A stretch of DNA of 64,000 nt from Nyssa sinensis (GCA_008638375.1 CM018031.1:58764688-58828687), one strand, 5' to 3'. Positions 1-12,361 are shown, numbered from the stretch's first letter. Notes: generated from the sequence alone by a model not told the origin. Translations and numbers: made by a program.

Positions 1-180
1 CTCACAAAGATTAGATTAACCTACCTGTCTGAAATAGATGGTGGCGGATGAATTAAAATGCATTGCATTGCTGGATATTAGAAATACGTCATTCTGTATA
101 ATAATTCAAAGAATAATAGATTAGTTGATAATATAAACTTCCAGAACTGAATAGGTAGAAAACTTTCATGTTTGTGGCAG

Positions 181-182
<2 letters not shown>

Positions 183-214
<32 letters not shown>
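183..214. repeat. (CT)n microsatellite
   Basis: About 16 CT units in an intron of the bromodomain gene. A short (AC)n run follows at 352-367. Confidence 0.9.
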
Positions 215-219
<5 letters not shown>

Positions 220-392
220 TCACATTTTTGAAGCCCACATATTTCTACCGTTACAACTTGAACAACATATTAGCACAAAATATATGGATGGTTTAAGCAT
301 CATGGCCAACCACACCAAACAGTGCTACAAGTAGATTTATAACAATATGGAACACACACACACACACGGTAATTGTTCATAAAGGAGCAAAC

Positions 393-491
393 CTCAAATT
401 GTTCCAAAGTTGTATACATTCCTTCTTGAAGTTTAGCCCTCATGGTGCCAAAATCCATTGGCTTTTCAATAATGTCGTAGTAGCCCTCCAC
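393..491 (-). CDS. Bromodomain gene exon 5 (ZA loop and helix A)
   Basis: 99 nt, 33 codons, between TGCAAG and /GTTTGC. Encodes [20 protein letters not shown] and on to EQFE, the most conserved bromodomain stretch here. The next exon is outside the window. Confidence 0.9.
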
Positions 492-3400
492 CTTGCAAAG
501 CAAGAAATTCATCATCATTGTATATTAGAAAATAAACTTGGAATTGAATATATAGAACCTAAAAACAACCACCAACCTCTTTTGGGTCAACTGGCTGAGC
601 AAATATTTCATGTGTATCTCTCCTAAAATATAGGAAGAATAAATAAAATAAGAAAACTGTATTTCCTTGAGAAGAAGCTGTATAATTGAGAAACCCCACC
701 CCCAAAAACAACTGGATAATTGGAAAATATTTTTTAAATATTTTTTGATGCATTCCAATCAGTTCTTTTCTTTTCAACTTTCAAGTTGACAAGTGCTTGA
801 TAAAATACAGTGATATGTAAAATAGAAAACGCTCACCTTTGTAGTATATCAAGGATAAACTCAAGTATGCGTTTTTCTGGCGTCCGTTGTACGGATGGCA
901 AAGTTGCTGTTTATCATGTACAAACAATAATCAAATTACTATTGTAAACTACAACAGTCTTCAGAATTTTAAATCGGCCAATTAGAAATTTTTTTTTATC
1001 AAAATAACAGTCTCACCATTACTAATTGGAGGATCTTCATGTTTTGGCTTATCTTCATTCTGCATATAATTAAAAATGAGATCAAGAAACCAAAATGCAT
1101 AGAGAAATGAAAATGCATGAATAAATCCTCAAACGACTTTGTAAACCAAGCTAATCCCAAGCACATCATGAAAATCTGAACAACATTTCAAACAACGAAA
1201 AATTTAACAGAACTAGAATCCTTGTCACTAAAAAAGCCATGTTTAAGGACACATCTAATAATCAAACTTAGAAGTTAGAACACTAGAGCTATGTCACCAA
1301 AAATAAGTATACCCACTACCCAGGCTGATTTAGTACTTTGTAAACCAAGCTAATCCCAAGCACATCATGAAAATCTGAACAACATTTCAAACAACAAAAA
1401 ATTTAACAGAACCACAATCCTTGTCGCTAATAAAGCCATGTTTAAGGACACATCTAATAATCAAACTTAGAAGTTAGAACACTAGAGCGATGTCACCAAA
1501 AATAAGTATACCCACTACCCAGGCTGATTTAGTAATTTGTGCTGTCCTGGTGAATATTATTTGACACTAAACAATGAGAATATTGCGCTTGGTGATGCTT
1601 ATTTAAGGATTCACTCAAGCCTAGCATCATTATTATTGGCAAATACCCCAGGATAAAAGGTCCCATGTTCCTAATCAAAGCTTGACACATGGCAATATGC
1701 ACAAATGGTCCATATTGGACTACCATGTGGACTGATAGACGTCCTGCTAATGGATGTTGTTCCAATAACCTTGGCAGCTCTAGCCTACCTTGTTGTTGGA
1801 CCTTATCATGGCAGCTGATGCAGTCTGCTAGTGTGGTAACATTCCACGAGGCCAAATGTAAAAGCAGTATGCCCTTGGAGCACCCCCTTGAAGGCATGTC
1901 AAGCACGATCCCTTGAAACACAAGTGCACAAGCCGCACAACGCTTCATTATTGAGAGACAAGCACAGGGACCTCTATAAGCTTGGTGTGCAATGCTAAGG
2001 GGACTTGGGCAATCCTTGTTGTCCTAGGGGATGACTTGAGGTTCTTAGTTTAGCAACTAGAGTTTGGAGCTACCCCACCCTAGAGCTGATCGAGAGTTGC
2101 ATATCTCACCTTGGCTGACTTAAGTGGGGAGAAGACGTTGTGCTATCCTTAAGAGTTGTGTCCCACTAAGTGTGCTTAGTGCTTTATTCATGGTGGACCT
2201 TTCACAATCTTTATAGCATAGCCATAGATAAGGAGGCATTGGTTGTGGATTGTGTTTCCATTGTGGGTGGAAGGACGGTACATTGTCCTTACTTTAGGAG
2301 AAATTTCTATAGTTGGGTGTTATGGTTGGGAGTAGGGGGGGTGGGGGAGTTTATGACTCTTTTGAGTAGACTTGGGTTGAGGGAGGGGAGGGAGGACGGG
2401 ATGCAGTGGACAATGAACAATAATAAGAAGTTCACTATCCAATCTTACTATACGAGGTTGGTGGATGGGAATGAGAAGACTTTTCCTTGGAAGTCTAGGA
2501 TTCTGATTAAGGTTGGCGGCTTGGGGGACTATTTTATGAGCGAATAATCTTAGAAGAGGTTCTCAACTTCCAAGTCGGAGTTGCATGTGTAAGGAGGAGG
2601 AGGAGATAGTTGATCATCTTTTTATTCATTGTAAGATGGCAAAGGATGCTTGGGATTTGATTTTCTCTTTGTATGGATGCAATTGGGTGGTGTCGGCCTC
2701 AATTAAGGAGGTTTTCTTGGGGTGGATGTGCAGTTGGATTAGGAAGGAATTGAGGATACCTTAGAGGATGGCGCCAGTGTGTTTTGTTTGGTGCTTATGG
2801 AGAGGAAGGAATAAAAGGAATTTTGGAAGGATTGAGTGATCCCCTTGGAGATTTAAAGATAAATTTTTTGCGAGATCTTTTCGAAGAATATCCCATATAC
2901 TTGGATAGATTTATAAATTTTTTGAAGGATCTTAAACTTCAATTTTTGTAGCCGATTCATTTTTGTAATGATGGTTTCACACCCCCCCCCCCCCGGGGTG
3001 TCTTGTTAATATATTTGGATACCGTTTACTAATAAAAATAAATAAAATTCACGATTGCCCACTACTGAAATCTCTGTGTTCATGATGCTTTTACATGCTA
3101 CAAGTCCTAGTTGCATTGTGATTGGCCTTGATCTTAAGGCCCCATTGGCCCTCACTGTTGGATGTGCATATAAGGCCCATTGGAGCCTCATTTGTACAGG
3201 CTTCCCACTCAGGAACCCTAGGACTAATAACCTCGCCAAAATGTCCATCTACCTCATGCATTACCTCCCCTCTCACTCCAAGCTCACAAGGACAGGAATC
3301 TCGTGCACGTCTATGTTATTTTCTTAGATATGGATTTGAACATAAAGGTTATCGCAATTGGGATCCACTCTCCAAACGCCTCAAGATACCTCATCATGTT

Positions 3401-6400
3401 GTCCTTTGTGAACACACAATGTTCTCATCATTATCTTTGTTTTATCTTTCAAATCCTACTTCTCTATTTTTTACTGACTCATCTATTGAATTGTTTCCTA
3501 GTGACTCTTTTACAAGCATCTTTGGTGAAACTTCGTCTAATGACCTCTTGGCCTTTCCCTCCAAATCTACTCCACCTGCGAGTCCTAGCATAGTCCAGCT
3601 TGAGCCAACTTCATTATCTCCTAACAATAATGAGTCTCCATCTATCTTCTCTTTGTCGGTCCACTCAGGTAAAAGAACCATCTACTCATCTTCGAGATTT
3701 TCACTGTTTTTTAGCTATTGTTTCATTACAAGAGCCTCGCTCTTATCACGAGGCTCAATTTAACCCTCTTTGACAGCAAGTAGTGACTAATGAACTATAG
3801 ACTCTAGAAAAGACTCATACTTGGGGCTTAGTTGATCTTCCTCTAGTAAAATAATTGGGGAGTGTAAATGGGTTTACAAGATTAAGATGCATTTTGATGG
3901 GTCTATTGAGCGCTATAAGGCTCGTCTGGTGGCCAAAAGGTTTACACAGGAGTACGGCATTCACTACGATGAGACATTTGCTCCTGTTGCCTGTCTCACT
4001 ATTGTCCGAAGCTTACTTGTCATTGCTGCAACTCGCAAATGAGATCTCTTTTAGATGGATGTAAAAAATGCCTTCTTCAATGGAGATTTGCTCCTAGTGG
4101 TCTTCGTCAATCATCTTAGCAAGTTTGTAAGCTTTGTCATGCTTTGTATGGTCTTAGACTCTCAAACAAGCACCCCAAGCCTGATTTGCAAAGTTCAATA
4201 CTAACATTAGTCACTTTGGTTTTGCCACTAGTCCTCATGATTCAACACTCATCATCTGCAAGATTGATTGATGAATTATTCTTCTCTCCTTTATGTTGAT
4301 GATATGATCATTACGGGCAATGATCTCTTTGGCATTTCCGCTCTCAAGCAATTTCTTAGTCACCACTTTGAGATGAAAGATCTTAACTCTCTTAGCTACT
4401 TCTTAGGTCTTGAAGTCTCCTCTGCCTCGGATGGATACTATCTTTCTCAGGTCAAGTATGCCTCTGATTTATTGTCTTGTGTTGGCTTGACTGACAGCAA
4501 AACCGCTTCTACTCTTCTCGAGCCTAATCTTAAGCTTACCCGTTTGGATGGTAAACCGCTCCACAATGCCGCACTCTATCGCCAACTTGTCGGCAGTTTG
4601 GTTTATCTTATGATTACACGTCTTAATATCGATTATGTCATTCATTTGGTCAGCCAATTTATATGTGTTCCACGCTCCTCTCATTTTGATGTTGTTCTTC
4701 ATATCATCCACTATGTCAAGGGGACCTTGTTTCACGGCCTTAATTTTTCTGCTCATTCTTCTCTTGAGCTTCGTGCCTACTCTTATGCTGATTGGGTTGG
4801 TGATCCTATTGATCTTCGCTCTATTACTAGTTATTGTTGCCTCTTGGGTGATTCTCTCATCTCTTGGCGTAATAAAAAGTAGACTGTTGTTGCCCAGTCT
4901 AGTACTGAAACTAAATATCGAACTCTTCAAATACTACCTCTGAGTTTTTATGGCTGCATTGGTTGCTCGAGGATATGGGTGTTACACATTCTTCTGCTAC
5001 TGCACTTCATTGTGGCAATCGCAGTGCCATCTAGATCGCTCATAATGATGTCTTTCATAAGCATACTAAGCATATTAAACTTGATTGTCATTTTGTTTGA
5101 CATCATCTACTTTAGGACACGCTCAATCTAGTGTTTGTAACTTTGTATCTTCCGCCGCTCATATTGTAGATATCTTCACCAAACTCATCCTCTAGGCCAC
5201 TTCCCTGACTTACTAACCAAAATCAAGTTGGTCTCTATTTTTCCACCTTGAATTTGACTAGGGTGTTAAATGTATATATGCTATATGATGCTAGATGTAT
5301 TTAATTGTCCATAAGCTAGGCTTAGGATTAGGGTTGTATAGTTGTCTATGCTACGACATATACTCTTTTCCTTTTCGTACTTGCCTTGTATGTCTTCTTA
5401 GCTCTTCTATATAAGGAGGCCTCTATTGTAGAGTTCATATACAAACGATTCAACCTATAGAGAATTTTACTTTCTCCCCTTTATTCTTAACAAGGATATG
5501 CATCACCAGAAAGTTTAAGTTCTATTTTCCAGTACATTTTCCTACAAAGAAGGTACATGGAGGAAAATAATTTTTTTTCTTTTTTCTTTTCCTTTATTTT
5601 CATTCAATTTTTTCAAGAATCACTTTCCACATAATATCCCTGACACACAAATGGAGGCAAACTAATTTACCAATTATTTGTGAGTGGGTGGGTGTGAGAG
5701 GGAGAACCTTAATGTAATTCACAAGTCCATGATAATTGTTCCTGTCAAAATCTCATCCAGTGAACGCAGGACATCAATGAACAAATTCAGAAACAATTCA
5801 ATTAGTGAAAGTAAAATAACCAATTGGCCTTGGGTTCACAAAGAAATCACAATCCATAGCAAATTCCAATGTGAAAGCACTAGAAATGAAAACACACCCG
5901 CAGCCAATATATCTTTTCCACTAAACAATCGAAATCCATCACTACATGACACAAACGCTCTTCAATTTACCAATTATTTGTCCCAGTTATCTCAAATCCA
6001 AAGAAATTCAACATAAATAAATCAATCAATCAATCAAACGCCCTATTTTTAAACATCACATAACAAGATAAAGGTACTCCACTAAACTAAGCATGCAAGA
6101 CGATTAACAAATGAGAATGTGTCAATGCATATATGAGAGTATCTGCGCGCACACAAATACATATGTATGAATGTATGTATGTATGTATGTATGTATGTAT
6201 GTATGGGAGAAAAAAGCACCTGTTGAGTAGTTGGGGCACTAGAAGAAGCGGCCACCTCGTCGAGTCTTTTCTTCTTGCGGCCCCTCCTGTGCTCGGGCAG
6301 AGGCTGCCCGCTGCCCGAACGGTGCAAGACGGGTGGCGCAGGCGGAGGCGGCGGCGGCGTTGGTGTTGCAGCATTCCTCTGAGAAGCTTCTGCAACTTGC

Positions 6401-6513
6401 TCTTGCTCTTGCTCTGGCTGGGTGTTGAGATTTTTGTTCTCTTCTTTCTTTTTCTTGTTGGACGCCTCAAGTGCCAAAATGCGGGCACTCTTCCTCTTTT
6501 GTCCTTCCAACAT
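393..6513 (-). CDS. Bromodomain protein (BRD7/BRD9-like), 5' part, exons 1-5
   Basis: Plant single-bromodomain protein of the type that serves as a SWI/SNF chromatin-remodelling subunit and reads acetylated histone lysines in the nucleus. Exons joined by GT-AG introns: 6513-6220, 1059-1017, 906-837, 622-577, 491-393. They give 552 nt and 184 codons in a single open frame; the gene continues past the left edge. Residues 1-98 are low complexity: basic start ([11 protein letters not shown]), Glu/Gln run, six-proline run near 53-58, and a basic RRGRKKKR cluster that could be a nuclear signal. The bromodomain starts in exon 3 (helix [14 protein letters not shown]) and continues through [29 protein letters not shown] and TTLEQFE. 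The acetyl-lysine-binding Asn of helix C would lie off the window. Start chosen as the first ATG giving the basic N-terminus, which ends exactly in phase at a CAG/GTGC donor. The domain is certain; the exact orthologue is not. Confidence 0.88.
577..622 (-). CDS. Bromodomain gene exon 4 (ZA loop)
   Basis: 46 nt between TTTTAG and /GTTGGT. Encodes [15 protein letters not shown], the ZA-loop start of plant BRD proteins. Confidence 0.87.
837..906 (-). CDS. Bromodomain gene exon 3 (helix Z)
   Basis: 70 nt between AAACAG and /GTGAGC. Encodes [20 protein letters not shown] and on to ILQ, the first bromodomain helix. The last codon is completed by exon 4 to give LQRRD. Confidence 0.85.
1017..1059 (-). 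CDS. Bromodomain gene exon 2
   Basis: 43 nt between TATGCAG and /GTGAGA, coding [14 protein letters not shown] plus one base. Too short to stand alone; supported by phase with exons 1 and 3 and by good splice sites. Confidence 0.75.
1136..1534. repeat. 199-bp tandem duplication in bromodomain intron 1
   Basis: Two head-to-tail copies, 1136-1334 and 1335-1534, starting ACTTTGTAAACC and ending in GGCTGATTTAGTA. They differ at only a handful of bases, so the duplication is recent. Confidence 0.93.
1535..2164. other. Intron stretch without recognised content
   Basis: Less AT-rich than the flanks and probably old transposon sequence, possibly the upstream part of the LINE that follows. The longest open frame (139 codons, minus strand, 1529-1948) resembles nothing I know. 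Confidence 0.4.
2165..3050 (+). mobile_element. LINE (L1-type) 3' fragment
   Basis: C-terminal end of a plant L1 ORF2 followed by its 3' tail. Readable parts include [22 protein letters not shown] then FPWKS, and the zinc-binding end ([17 protein letters not shown], then [19 protein letters not shown]), interrupted by stops and frameshifts. It ends in a C13 run, a TAATATATTTGG stretch and an A-rich AATAAAAATAAATAAAA tail, as expected for a target-primed 5'-truncated insertion. Same strand as the Copia fragment, opposite to the host gene. Confidence 0.78.
2982..2994. repeat. Poly-C run
   Basis: Thirteen C followed by GGGG inside the LINE 3' region; probably a replication or assembly-sensitive tract. 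Confidence 0.8.
3720..5215 (+). pseudogene. Copia reverse transcriptase and RNase H (broken)
   Basis: The RT start is readable as [42 protein letters not shown] then ETFAPVA, with stops and frame changes and a deletion after the FFNGDL region near 4090. The catalytic motif [11 protein letters not shown] lies at about 4276-4320 inside an open stretch of 204 codons (4268-4882). RNase H follows: [14 protein letters not shown], then further downstream [20 protein letters not shown]. Non-functional remnant of a pol polyprotein. Confidence 0.9.
5264..5492 (+). repeat. Copia 3' LTR, 229 bp
   Basis: Begins TGTTAAATG after a weak polypurine stretch (GACTAGGG) and ends CTTAACA. Contains a promoter-like CTTCTATATAAGGAGG at about 5404-5419. 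No matching 5' LTR in the window. Confidence 0.8.
5493..6161. other. Rest of bromodomain intron 1
   Basis: AT-rich intron sequence. An open frame at 5684-6016 has no recognisable similarity and is probably chance. Confidence 0.5.
6162..6205. repeat. (TATG)n microsatellite
   Basis: About ten TATG units, fifteen bases into intron 1 on the gene's strand, close to the exon 1 donor. Confidence 0.93.
6220..6513 (-). CDS. Bromodomain gene exon 1
   Basis: 98 codons from the ATG at 6513 to a CAACAG/GTGCTT donor, phase 0. Carries the charged, proline-rich N-terminus. Exon 2 starts in the matching phase 5.2 kb away. Confidence 0.82.
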
Positions 6514-6644
6514 TTTAACCCCTTTGTTTCTCTCTATATATACATACAAACACGATACAATAAAAATATATTTACATTCACTGGTTAGTAGCTACAGATA
6601 CAGTGTACAGAACAAACAAACAGACAAAATACCCACATTCCACT

Positions 6645-6687
<43 letters not shown>

Positions 6688-8146
6688 CGTAAATTACTGT
6701 AATTTATTTACAAATCTCTGTCTGTATATGTACTTCATACCCAAATCTTTGACTGGGGGTAGATTTTTTGTATCTACTGTTGAATAAAAAATTGGACAAA
6801 ATGCCAGCATAGAACACATCAAAAACCCAACCCCACTTGCCAAATCCTTTGAAAAAGTTCATTTTAGAAATGAAAAAAAGTAACAGTGTGGGGATAGAGA
6901 CTGAAGGGTTGGGGGGTTTCAAAAAACTAACTGCTGTGATACATCAGAAAAATACTGTTCATGCTTGGAACACCATTTCCCCCAATTTGCCCCCTTAAGA
7001 ATAAGGAAAAAATTCAGACAGGGAAATGAAAAGGTGAAGAAAAACAAAAAGCACTGATGATGTGAGTGATCAGACACAAGAAATTTTGTTGTCTGAGAGA
7101 GAGAGAGAAGAGAGAGAGAGAGGGCCCAGTGGCAAAATCAAAAAGGGGTGTGGTTAAAAGTGGTGATGTGACCAGCTTGGTCTCTCTATGTTGTTCTTGG
7201 AATTTATTTAGATGACATATTACCTGTGATTTTCTTTGAAATTTTGGTTTTTTTGGCTTGACGAATATATGTTTATAAAGGAAAAAATAAGTTTCAAAAA
7301 ATGGAAAGGTAGGGATCCAATAAAATTGAAGCAACCACAATTTAGAATAATTAAATAAATTTAAAAAATAATTGTAACTATAAAATATGGTGGAACAAGT
7401 AGTCCTTTGTATATAAAGAAAAGATTTAAACAAATAAAGAATTCAAAAGTTTAATTCACTCCAACAAGGAATTATAAGAAAAAAAGGGTAACAAAATAAC
7501 GAAAGAAAGCAAGATCTTCTTGTATGTGTAGTAGAAAAACAATGTACCACTCATATACGAAAGAAGCATAAAAAAAATAGCTACTTACCAATTTCACTTC
7601 TTTTTCTCGAGAAACAAGCAATGAAAACACCTTAAATTTAGAATGATAAAAAATCTATAAAAATTAGAAAGAAAATTGCTTGCTTCTTTGATTTCAAGAG
7701 TTGTGTTAAACCTGAGTTCACATCAACTATACATATTTAAAGTAGAGTTAAGCGGAAACCCCGAGGTACCAGATACACGGGTCAGTGACAGAGTTACTGT
7801 TACGTGGAATGCTTGATTTAACACCTGTACCGTAATTAATTTTCTTCAATTAAACGTATCAATTGCGTTCACATTTGATTTATGAAATATAATCGTGTCA
7901 CATTTGTTACATTGACAACGCAATAAATGTCGTTACGAAGACGACAAAAGTAACATGGTAAGCACAAATATATTATGTAACCGTAGCGTTGAAAAATAAG
8001 GCTATAAATATCATGACAAGTTGTATAGTAACTTTACCTATTATTTAAAATAAAAAGAAAAAAAATTTTCTAAATTCAAGGATAAAAATTACACTAACTT
8101 TTCTTAAGATTTTTAACAATTACACTGACCTCTTATAAGATCTTTG
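6514..8146. other. Upstream region of the bromodomain gene
   Basis: Should hold the 5' UTR and promoter of the minus-strand gene. It contains an (AAT)n run at 6653-6687 and a GA/CT tract at 7097-7128, both common near plant promoters. I could not fix a TATA box with confidence. No coding content seen. Confidence 0.5.
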
Positions 8147-8538
8147 AAATTATACCGACCTCTCCTATTTTTAATGACAAATTACAAATACTCCCTTTAG
8201 TCAAATCTTTTTTAGAAAATGACAAAATTGCCCATTACACTTCTTTTTTTTTTTTTTTGCATTATTCCAATTTTGACCAATTTCTCTAACTTTTTTTTAA
8301 AGAATTTTTTTTATTTAAATAAAAATAAATTTAAGGTAAATAAGTTGTTTTTATTTTATATAAAAATAAATTTAATATTTTAATCAATATTTATTTGAAA
8401 TGAAAAAAAAAATGGTCAAAATTAAAAAATGAAAAAAAAAACCATGAAAGGGGCAGCTCTGTCATTTTGAAAAAAATAATTTGATCGGAGGGGAGTATTT
8501 ATAATTTTTCAAGTAAAGTAAGGAGGTCAGTATAATTT
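8147..8538. mobile_element. Foldback MITE-like element with long arms
   Basis: Left arm 8147-8235 pairs with right arm 8453-8538 over nearly 90 bases. Compare AAATTATACCGACCTC with the reverse complement AAATTATACTGACCTC, and AAATACTCCC on both sides. The middle is A/T-rich and non-coding. An extra copy of the arm start (ACACTGACCTCTTATAAGAT) lies just outside at about 8121. Confidence 0.8.
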
Positions 8539-10349
8539 ACTTTTTTCGTGATGAAGAATCATTCTAACCACAAGTTGTTTCACGAGGAGTTTCAAGATAA
8601 ATGTCAGATACATGTAATCTACACAAATATACATATTGTTGAAAGATAAGGCTATAAACGTCATGAAAGTCATATAATAATTTATTATTTGAAAAAGAAG
8701 AGGAAAATTTTCAAATTCAAAAGTTCTTTTATTAATTTTGTGAGGAAGAATCCTATGAACTTTGAGCCATTTGACCTATAGTTACAAAACAAACTCCAAA
8801 TACATGTAATCCAGCAAACCACATATATCAATTAAGCCTATGGTAAAAGGTTGAAGTGAGGTGAGTTCGTAAACTCCAACATTTTAAACCACCCATAAAG
8901 GTTACAAATTCAAAAGTTAATGTTATTAAGAAGTTGTTTTGTTTGGAAAATCCATTTGAAAGCCCTTCGACGTTGTCATCTAGATTTATCTCAAGACAAT
9001 AAAACTTTTAACCATTACAATTAACATGTCAAAATTATACTAAGGTAAATTAAAGTGAATGACAATATGACCCTCAAACCTAAAAAAGGACTGTTATAAA
9101 AAATAGAAAAAATTGCACTTTACCTCTTCTGGTTAGGTTTGTTTTTACATAACTACTTATAATTTAAAAATTAACAGTTAACCCCACGAGATTAAAATTA
9201 AAGTAAAATCGTTAATTTTTTCATCAAAATATACAATGTATATCTTTCACGTGTTAAATACGTGAGTTATTGAAGTTTGACTCATAAGTTATGTGCACTT
9301 TTATACCATAAAATTTAGGAAAAAGATGAAAACTATTTTAGTATTTTGATATTTTTTGTCAACGGTATTAACAATTTTATTTTAGTTTTAATGACAAGAG
9401 GGTTAAATATTCACTTTTATATCATAAGAGAGTTATGTGAACAAAAACTTAACCACATGGGAATTATGAGTAATTTCTATAAAATATAGTTAAAAAAAGA
9501 GTTTTGGGTTTAGAAAAAGGAAAGAAAAAAAACATACAAGCCAAGAACTTAGTAAAGTTACAATAACCACTACAATATTAGGCCAAGTAAATTATCTTAT
9601 TTTATTCACTTTCTTGCTCAACCAAATAAATCAATTCACAACATTAAATTATTAGAATATTTCTCAAATTGAGAACCCATTGTTTCTACATTTTGAGGTA
9701 TGATAATTCAAAAAGATCTCAACTCTATTTATAAATAAGGATCAATATGGCATTGCAAGTTTTTGTAGTTACTTTTTCTGTTGATAAAGTTACAAGTAAA
9801 TGGAATAGTTGATTTAACATTTGTATACCAATTAATTTATGTAATATATGATGATTAATTTGATTGAGAAAAAGTGATAATAGCTTTCAAATTTGGTTTG
9901 AAGTTATGCTACATTTGTCACATTGCTAAACACACAACAAAGAAATAAAAGGAAAATTACACTAAATATAAATTTACAAGGGTAAATTATAAGTGCGCTT
10001 AATAATTTTGAAAATTTGCACGTAATCCTACACTTAAAAAAATAATTTGTAGTTAAATTGATGTGATATCAGTAGTTCACGATGTATTATCGACAATTCA
10101 CTATGTGCTATTACACTATGCTACTAGTAGTTATCAACAGTTCATTATGTGTTATTAATAATTCTAATGGTACCACATAGTGAACTATTGGTAATTCATA
10201 ATGAATTGTTAGTTCAGTTTAAATGCAAATTTTTCAGTTTAAGTGTAATTTATTTTTTTCTGTGTCAAGTTAAGTGTAATTGTCAAAATATTGAGCAGAC
10301 TTATAATTTGACTTTTAGAATTCATGTTAAATATAAATTTTTCAAAAAT
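8539..10349. other. AT-rich intergenic DNA
   Basis: No exon, RNA gene or transposon protein recognised on either strand. Around 10055-10215 there are several short repeats of the type GTTCACTATGTG/CACATAGTGAAC that can pair, perhaps part of an old foldback element. Confidence 0.5.
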
Positions 10350-10525
10350 AAAGAGTTAATGATGGATGTCCCACACCTCATAACCCACTTTAATCCCACC
10401 TCTTTTACATATGTGGGGTCTATCGTTCATGGGAGCCCACTACGAGACCCACTAGTGGACCTATCATTATGAAAGGGGTGGGATAGAGATGAGTTATGAG
10501 ACGTAAAACATTTATCTTTTCTTAA
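10350..10525. mobile_element. Small foldback element
   Basis: Arm 10375-10406 (ACCTCATAACCCAC, then AATCCCACC) is complementary to 10472-10502 (GGTGGGATAGAG, then GAGTTATGAGAC). About 175 bp, non-coding. Superfamily not assignable. Confidence 0.6.
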
Positions 10526-11160
10526 ATAAGCTTTAATTTATTTTTTATAATGGGACCACCAATTAAAAGATAAAAGTTATTAATTAATGTGAAGTCTTAA
10601 ATTTTGACTAATGTTCATTCAATTTAGTTTAGAGTAGCCAATTTGATTGATGATTACAATCCACTCTCTTATAATTAATAAGTATGAGAGATAAAAATTT
10701 TATTAATTATTAAGTTTTTATATATTTTTATTTAAAAAATGTTCTTTATATGTATATGATTTTCGATGCAAAAAGAAGATTTTACGTGAAACTTTTTAAT
10801 GATATTTTAATTTTTCATAAAAATTCATATAATATTTCAATTTAAGTTATTAAAAAAAACACTTAATATCCTTTTTTAACTAAATAAGTTATATTTTCTG
10901 CTATTGTTATGTTGTAATTTTTTTCACTTACAATATTTTTACTTTAATTATGTTGAATTAATAAATATAATTATCAAGACATCTCAAAAATAATATATAT
11001 ATAAAAGAATATATGTGACTATTTTATTTCTTTTATAATTCATTAATAATAAAAAAATATTAATTATTAGGTAATAAAATTATTAATTATCTATCAACTA
11101 ATACGAAATACTTGAAAGTAGGGTTGGATTCACTGTCAACCCGTAATTAGCAAGTCTCTC

Positions 11161-11163
<3 letters not shown>

Positions 11164-11226
<63 letters not shown>
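11164..11226. repeat. (TA)n microsatellite
   Basis: About 31 TA units; a likely length-variable site. Confidence 0.95.
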
Positions 11227-11228
<2 letters not shown>

Positions 11229-11668
11229 TTCACCTTGACCTTGTTTTCTTTACCAACTAGAAAACTTGCTCCATTTTTTATTTTTCAATTTAAAGAGCTT
11301 TAACAAGTGGAAAACTATATGACAACATATTCATTACATGAAATGTCTAATTTGTTGAATGTTGGTGATTGATAACATTGAAAAGTCCTACAATTTGTGC
11401 TTACATTTCACCGAGGAGGTCACATCTGTGAAATATAGACGAAATTTCACTGTCACATAATTTTCAATTTCATTTAAAAAAAATGTTAAATATAAACTTC
11501 TAGAAATAAAGTGATACGTTCCACCTGTATTTATTATAGTAAATCTCATTATTATGTGTTTAAAAGTGAAAAACCCGTTATATATAATATTAGTCATTGA
11601 TTTATGCAATAGTATTTGGTTATGCATTTAGAAAAATGTTTAACATAATGAAATTTCTCACTTCCAGG

Positions 11669-11776
11669 GACAAAATGATGAATATACATGTAATAATTAT
11701 AATGGATCCCATTACTTTTAAAGACAAAATGATCAATACAAATACAATAATTATAATAGGTCCCATCATTTTTTGT
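11669..11776. repeat. 54-bp tandem repeat, two copies
   Basis: Copies at 11669 and 11723, each starting GACAAAATGATSAATA and carrying AATAATTATAATRG then TCCCATYA. Part of a wider pairing-prone region: ACATGGGTGT at 11846 pairs with ACACCCATGT at 11888. Confidence 0.85.
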
Positions 11777-11980
11777 CTAAAAATAAGAAAATTCATTATA
11801 TTATATAAATAATAATATTTTATGACACATATAACACATACATTTACATGGGTGTAGAGTCCATGTGAGTGTAATGAGTGCGGGCCCACACCCATGTGAA
11901 GTGGGATATAAAAGATTACTCATGCATTTAATGTCCTTTAAATATACCAAAAATATAAATGTAAATAAAATATATTTCTT

Positions 11981-12361
11981 CGACCAACTCCAATGATAAA
12001 AGTCATTTTAGTTTTGCTAAAAATAAATTTTAACAGTGCTACAATACCAAAAAGCTATATTTTGACATTTCTATTCCAATGGTAAAATATTATTTTTTGA
12101 TAAAATTATCATTTTTTTTTTCAACTTCCATTTTCAACCATTGAAAAAAAAAATTCACCAAATCTGAATTATTGATATCTTACAATCTAAAACGTCGAGA
12201 TGGATAGTAGCTACTAAAACAAAAGTTATATTTTATAGAGTTTTTGACTTTAGTCAAATTTTGATAGAGATAAAAACTATCATTAGAATAGAATTTTTTA
12301 GCCAATCCATCAAAATTTAGATTTGACAGATCCTTTAACTTCACCATCGAAGTTGCTCTTC
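11981..12361. mobile_element. Non-autonomous hAT-like MITE
   Basis: Ends are inverted: CGACCAACTCCAATGATAAA on the left and, reverse-complemented from the right, GAGCAACTTCGATGGTGAAG. The GAGCAACTCCAATGGT type end is widespread among plant MITEs. The inside repeats the TTTTAGC/GCTAAAA theme and has no coding frame. Confidence 0.72.

Larger units (their letters stand above)
3290..5492 (+). mobile_element. Ty1/copia retrotransposon, 5' half deleted
   Basis: Starts inside the integrase C-terminal tail ([20 protein letters not shown], then [11 protein letters not shown]). It runs through reverse transcriptase and RNase H to a 3' LTR at 5264-5492. The 5' LTR, gag, protease and most of integrase are absent. 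Inserted in the bromodomain gene's first intron, opposite in orientation to the gene, so its LTR terminator would not act on the host transcript. Confidence 0.88.

Noticed and set aside
1529..1948. 139-codon open frame on the minus strand
   Set aside because: No recognisable domain, in a transposon-rich intron, runs into the 199-bp duplication; most likely chance.
4469..4930. 153-codon frame antisense to the Copia RT
   Set aside because: Shadow of the RT coding strand.
5684..6016. 110-codon plus-strand frame in bromodomain intron 1
   Set aside because: No domain and unlike any known protein; ordinary intron sequence.
6133..6787. Plus-strand frames opposite bromodomain exon 1
   Set aside because: Shadows of exon 1 extended through the TATG and AAT repeats.
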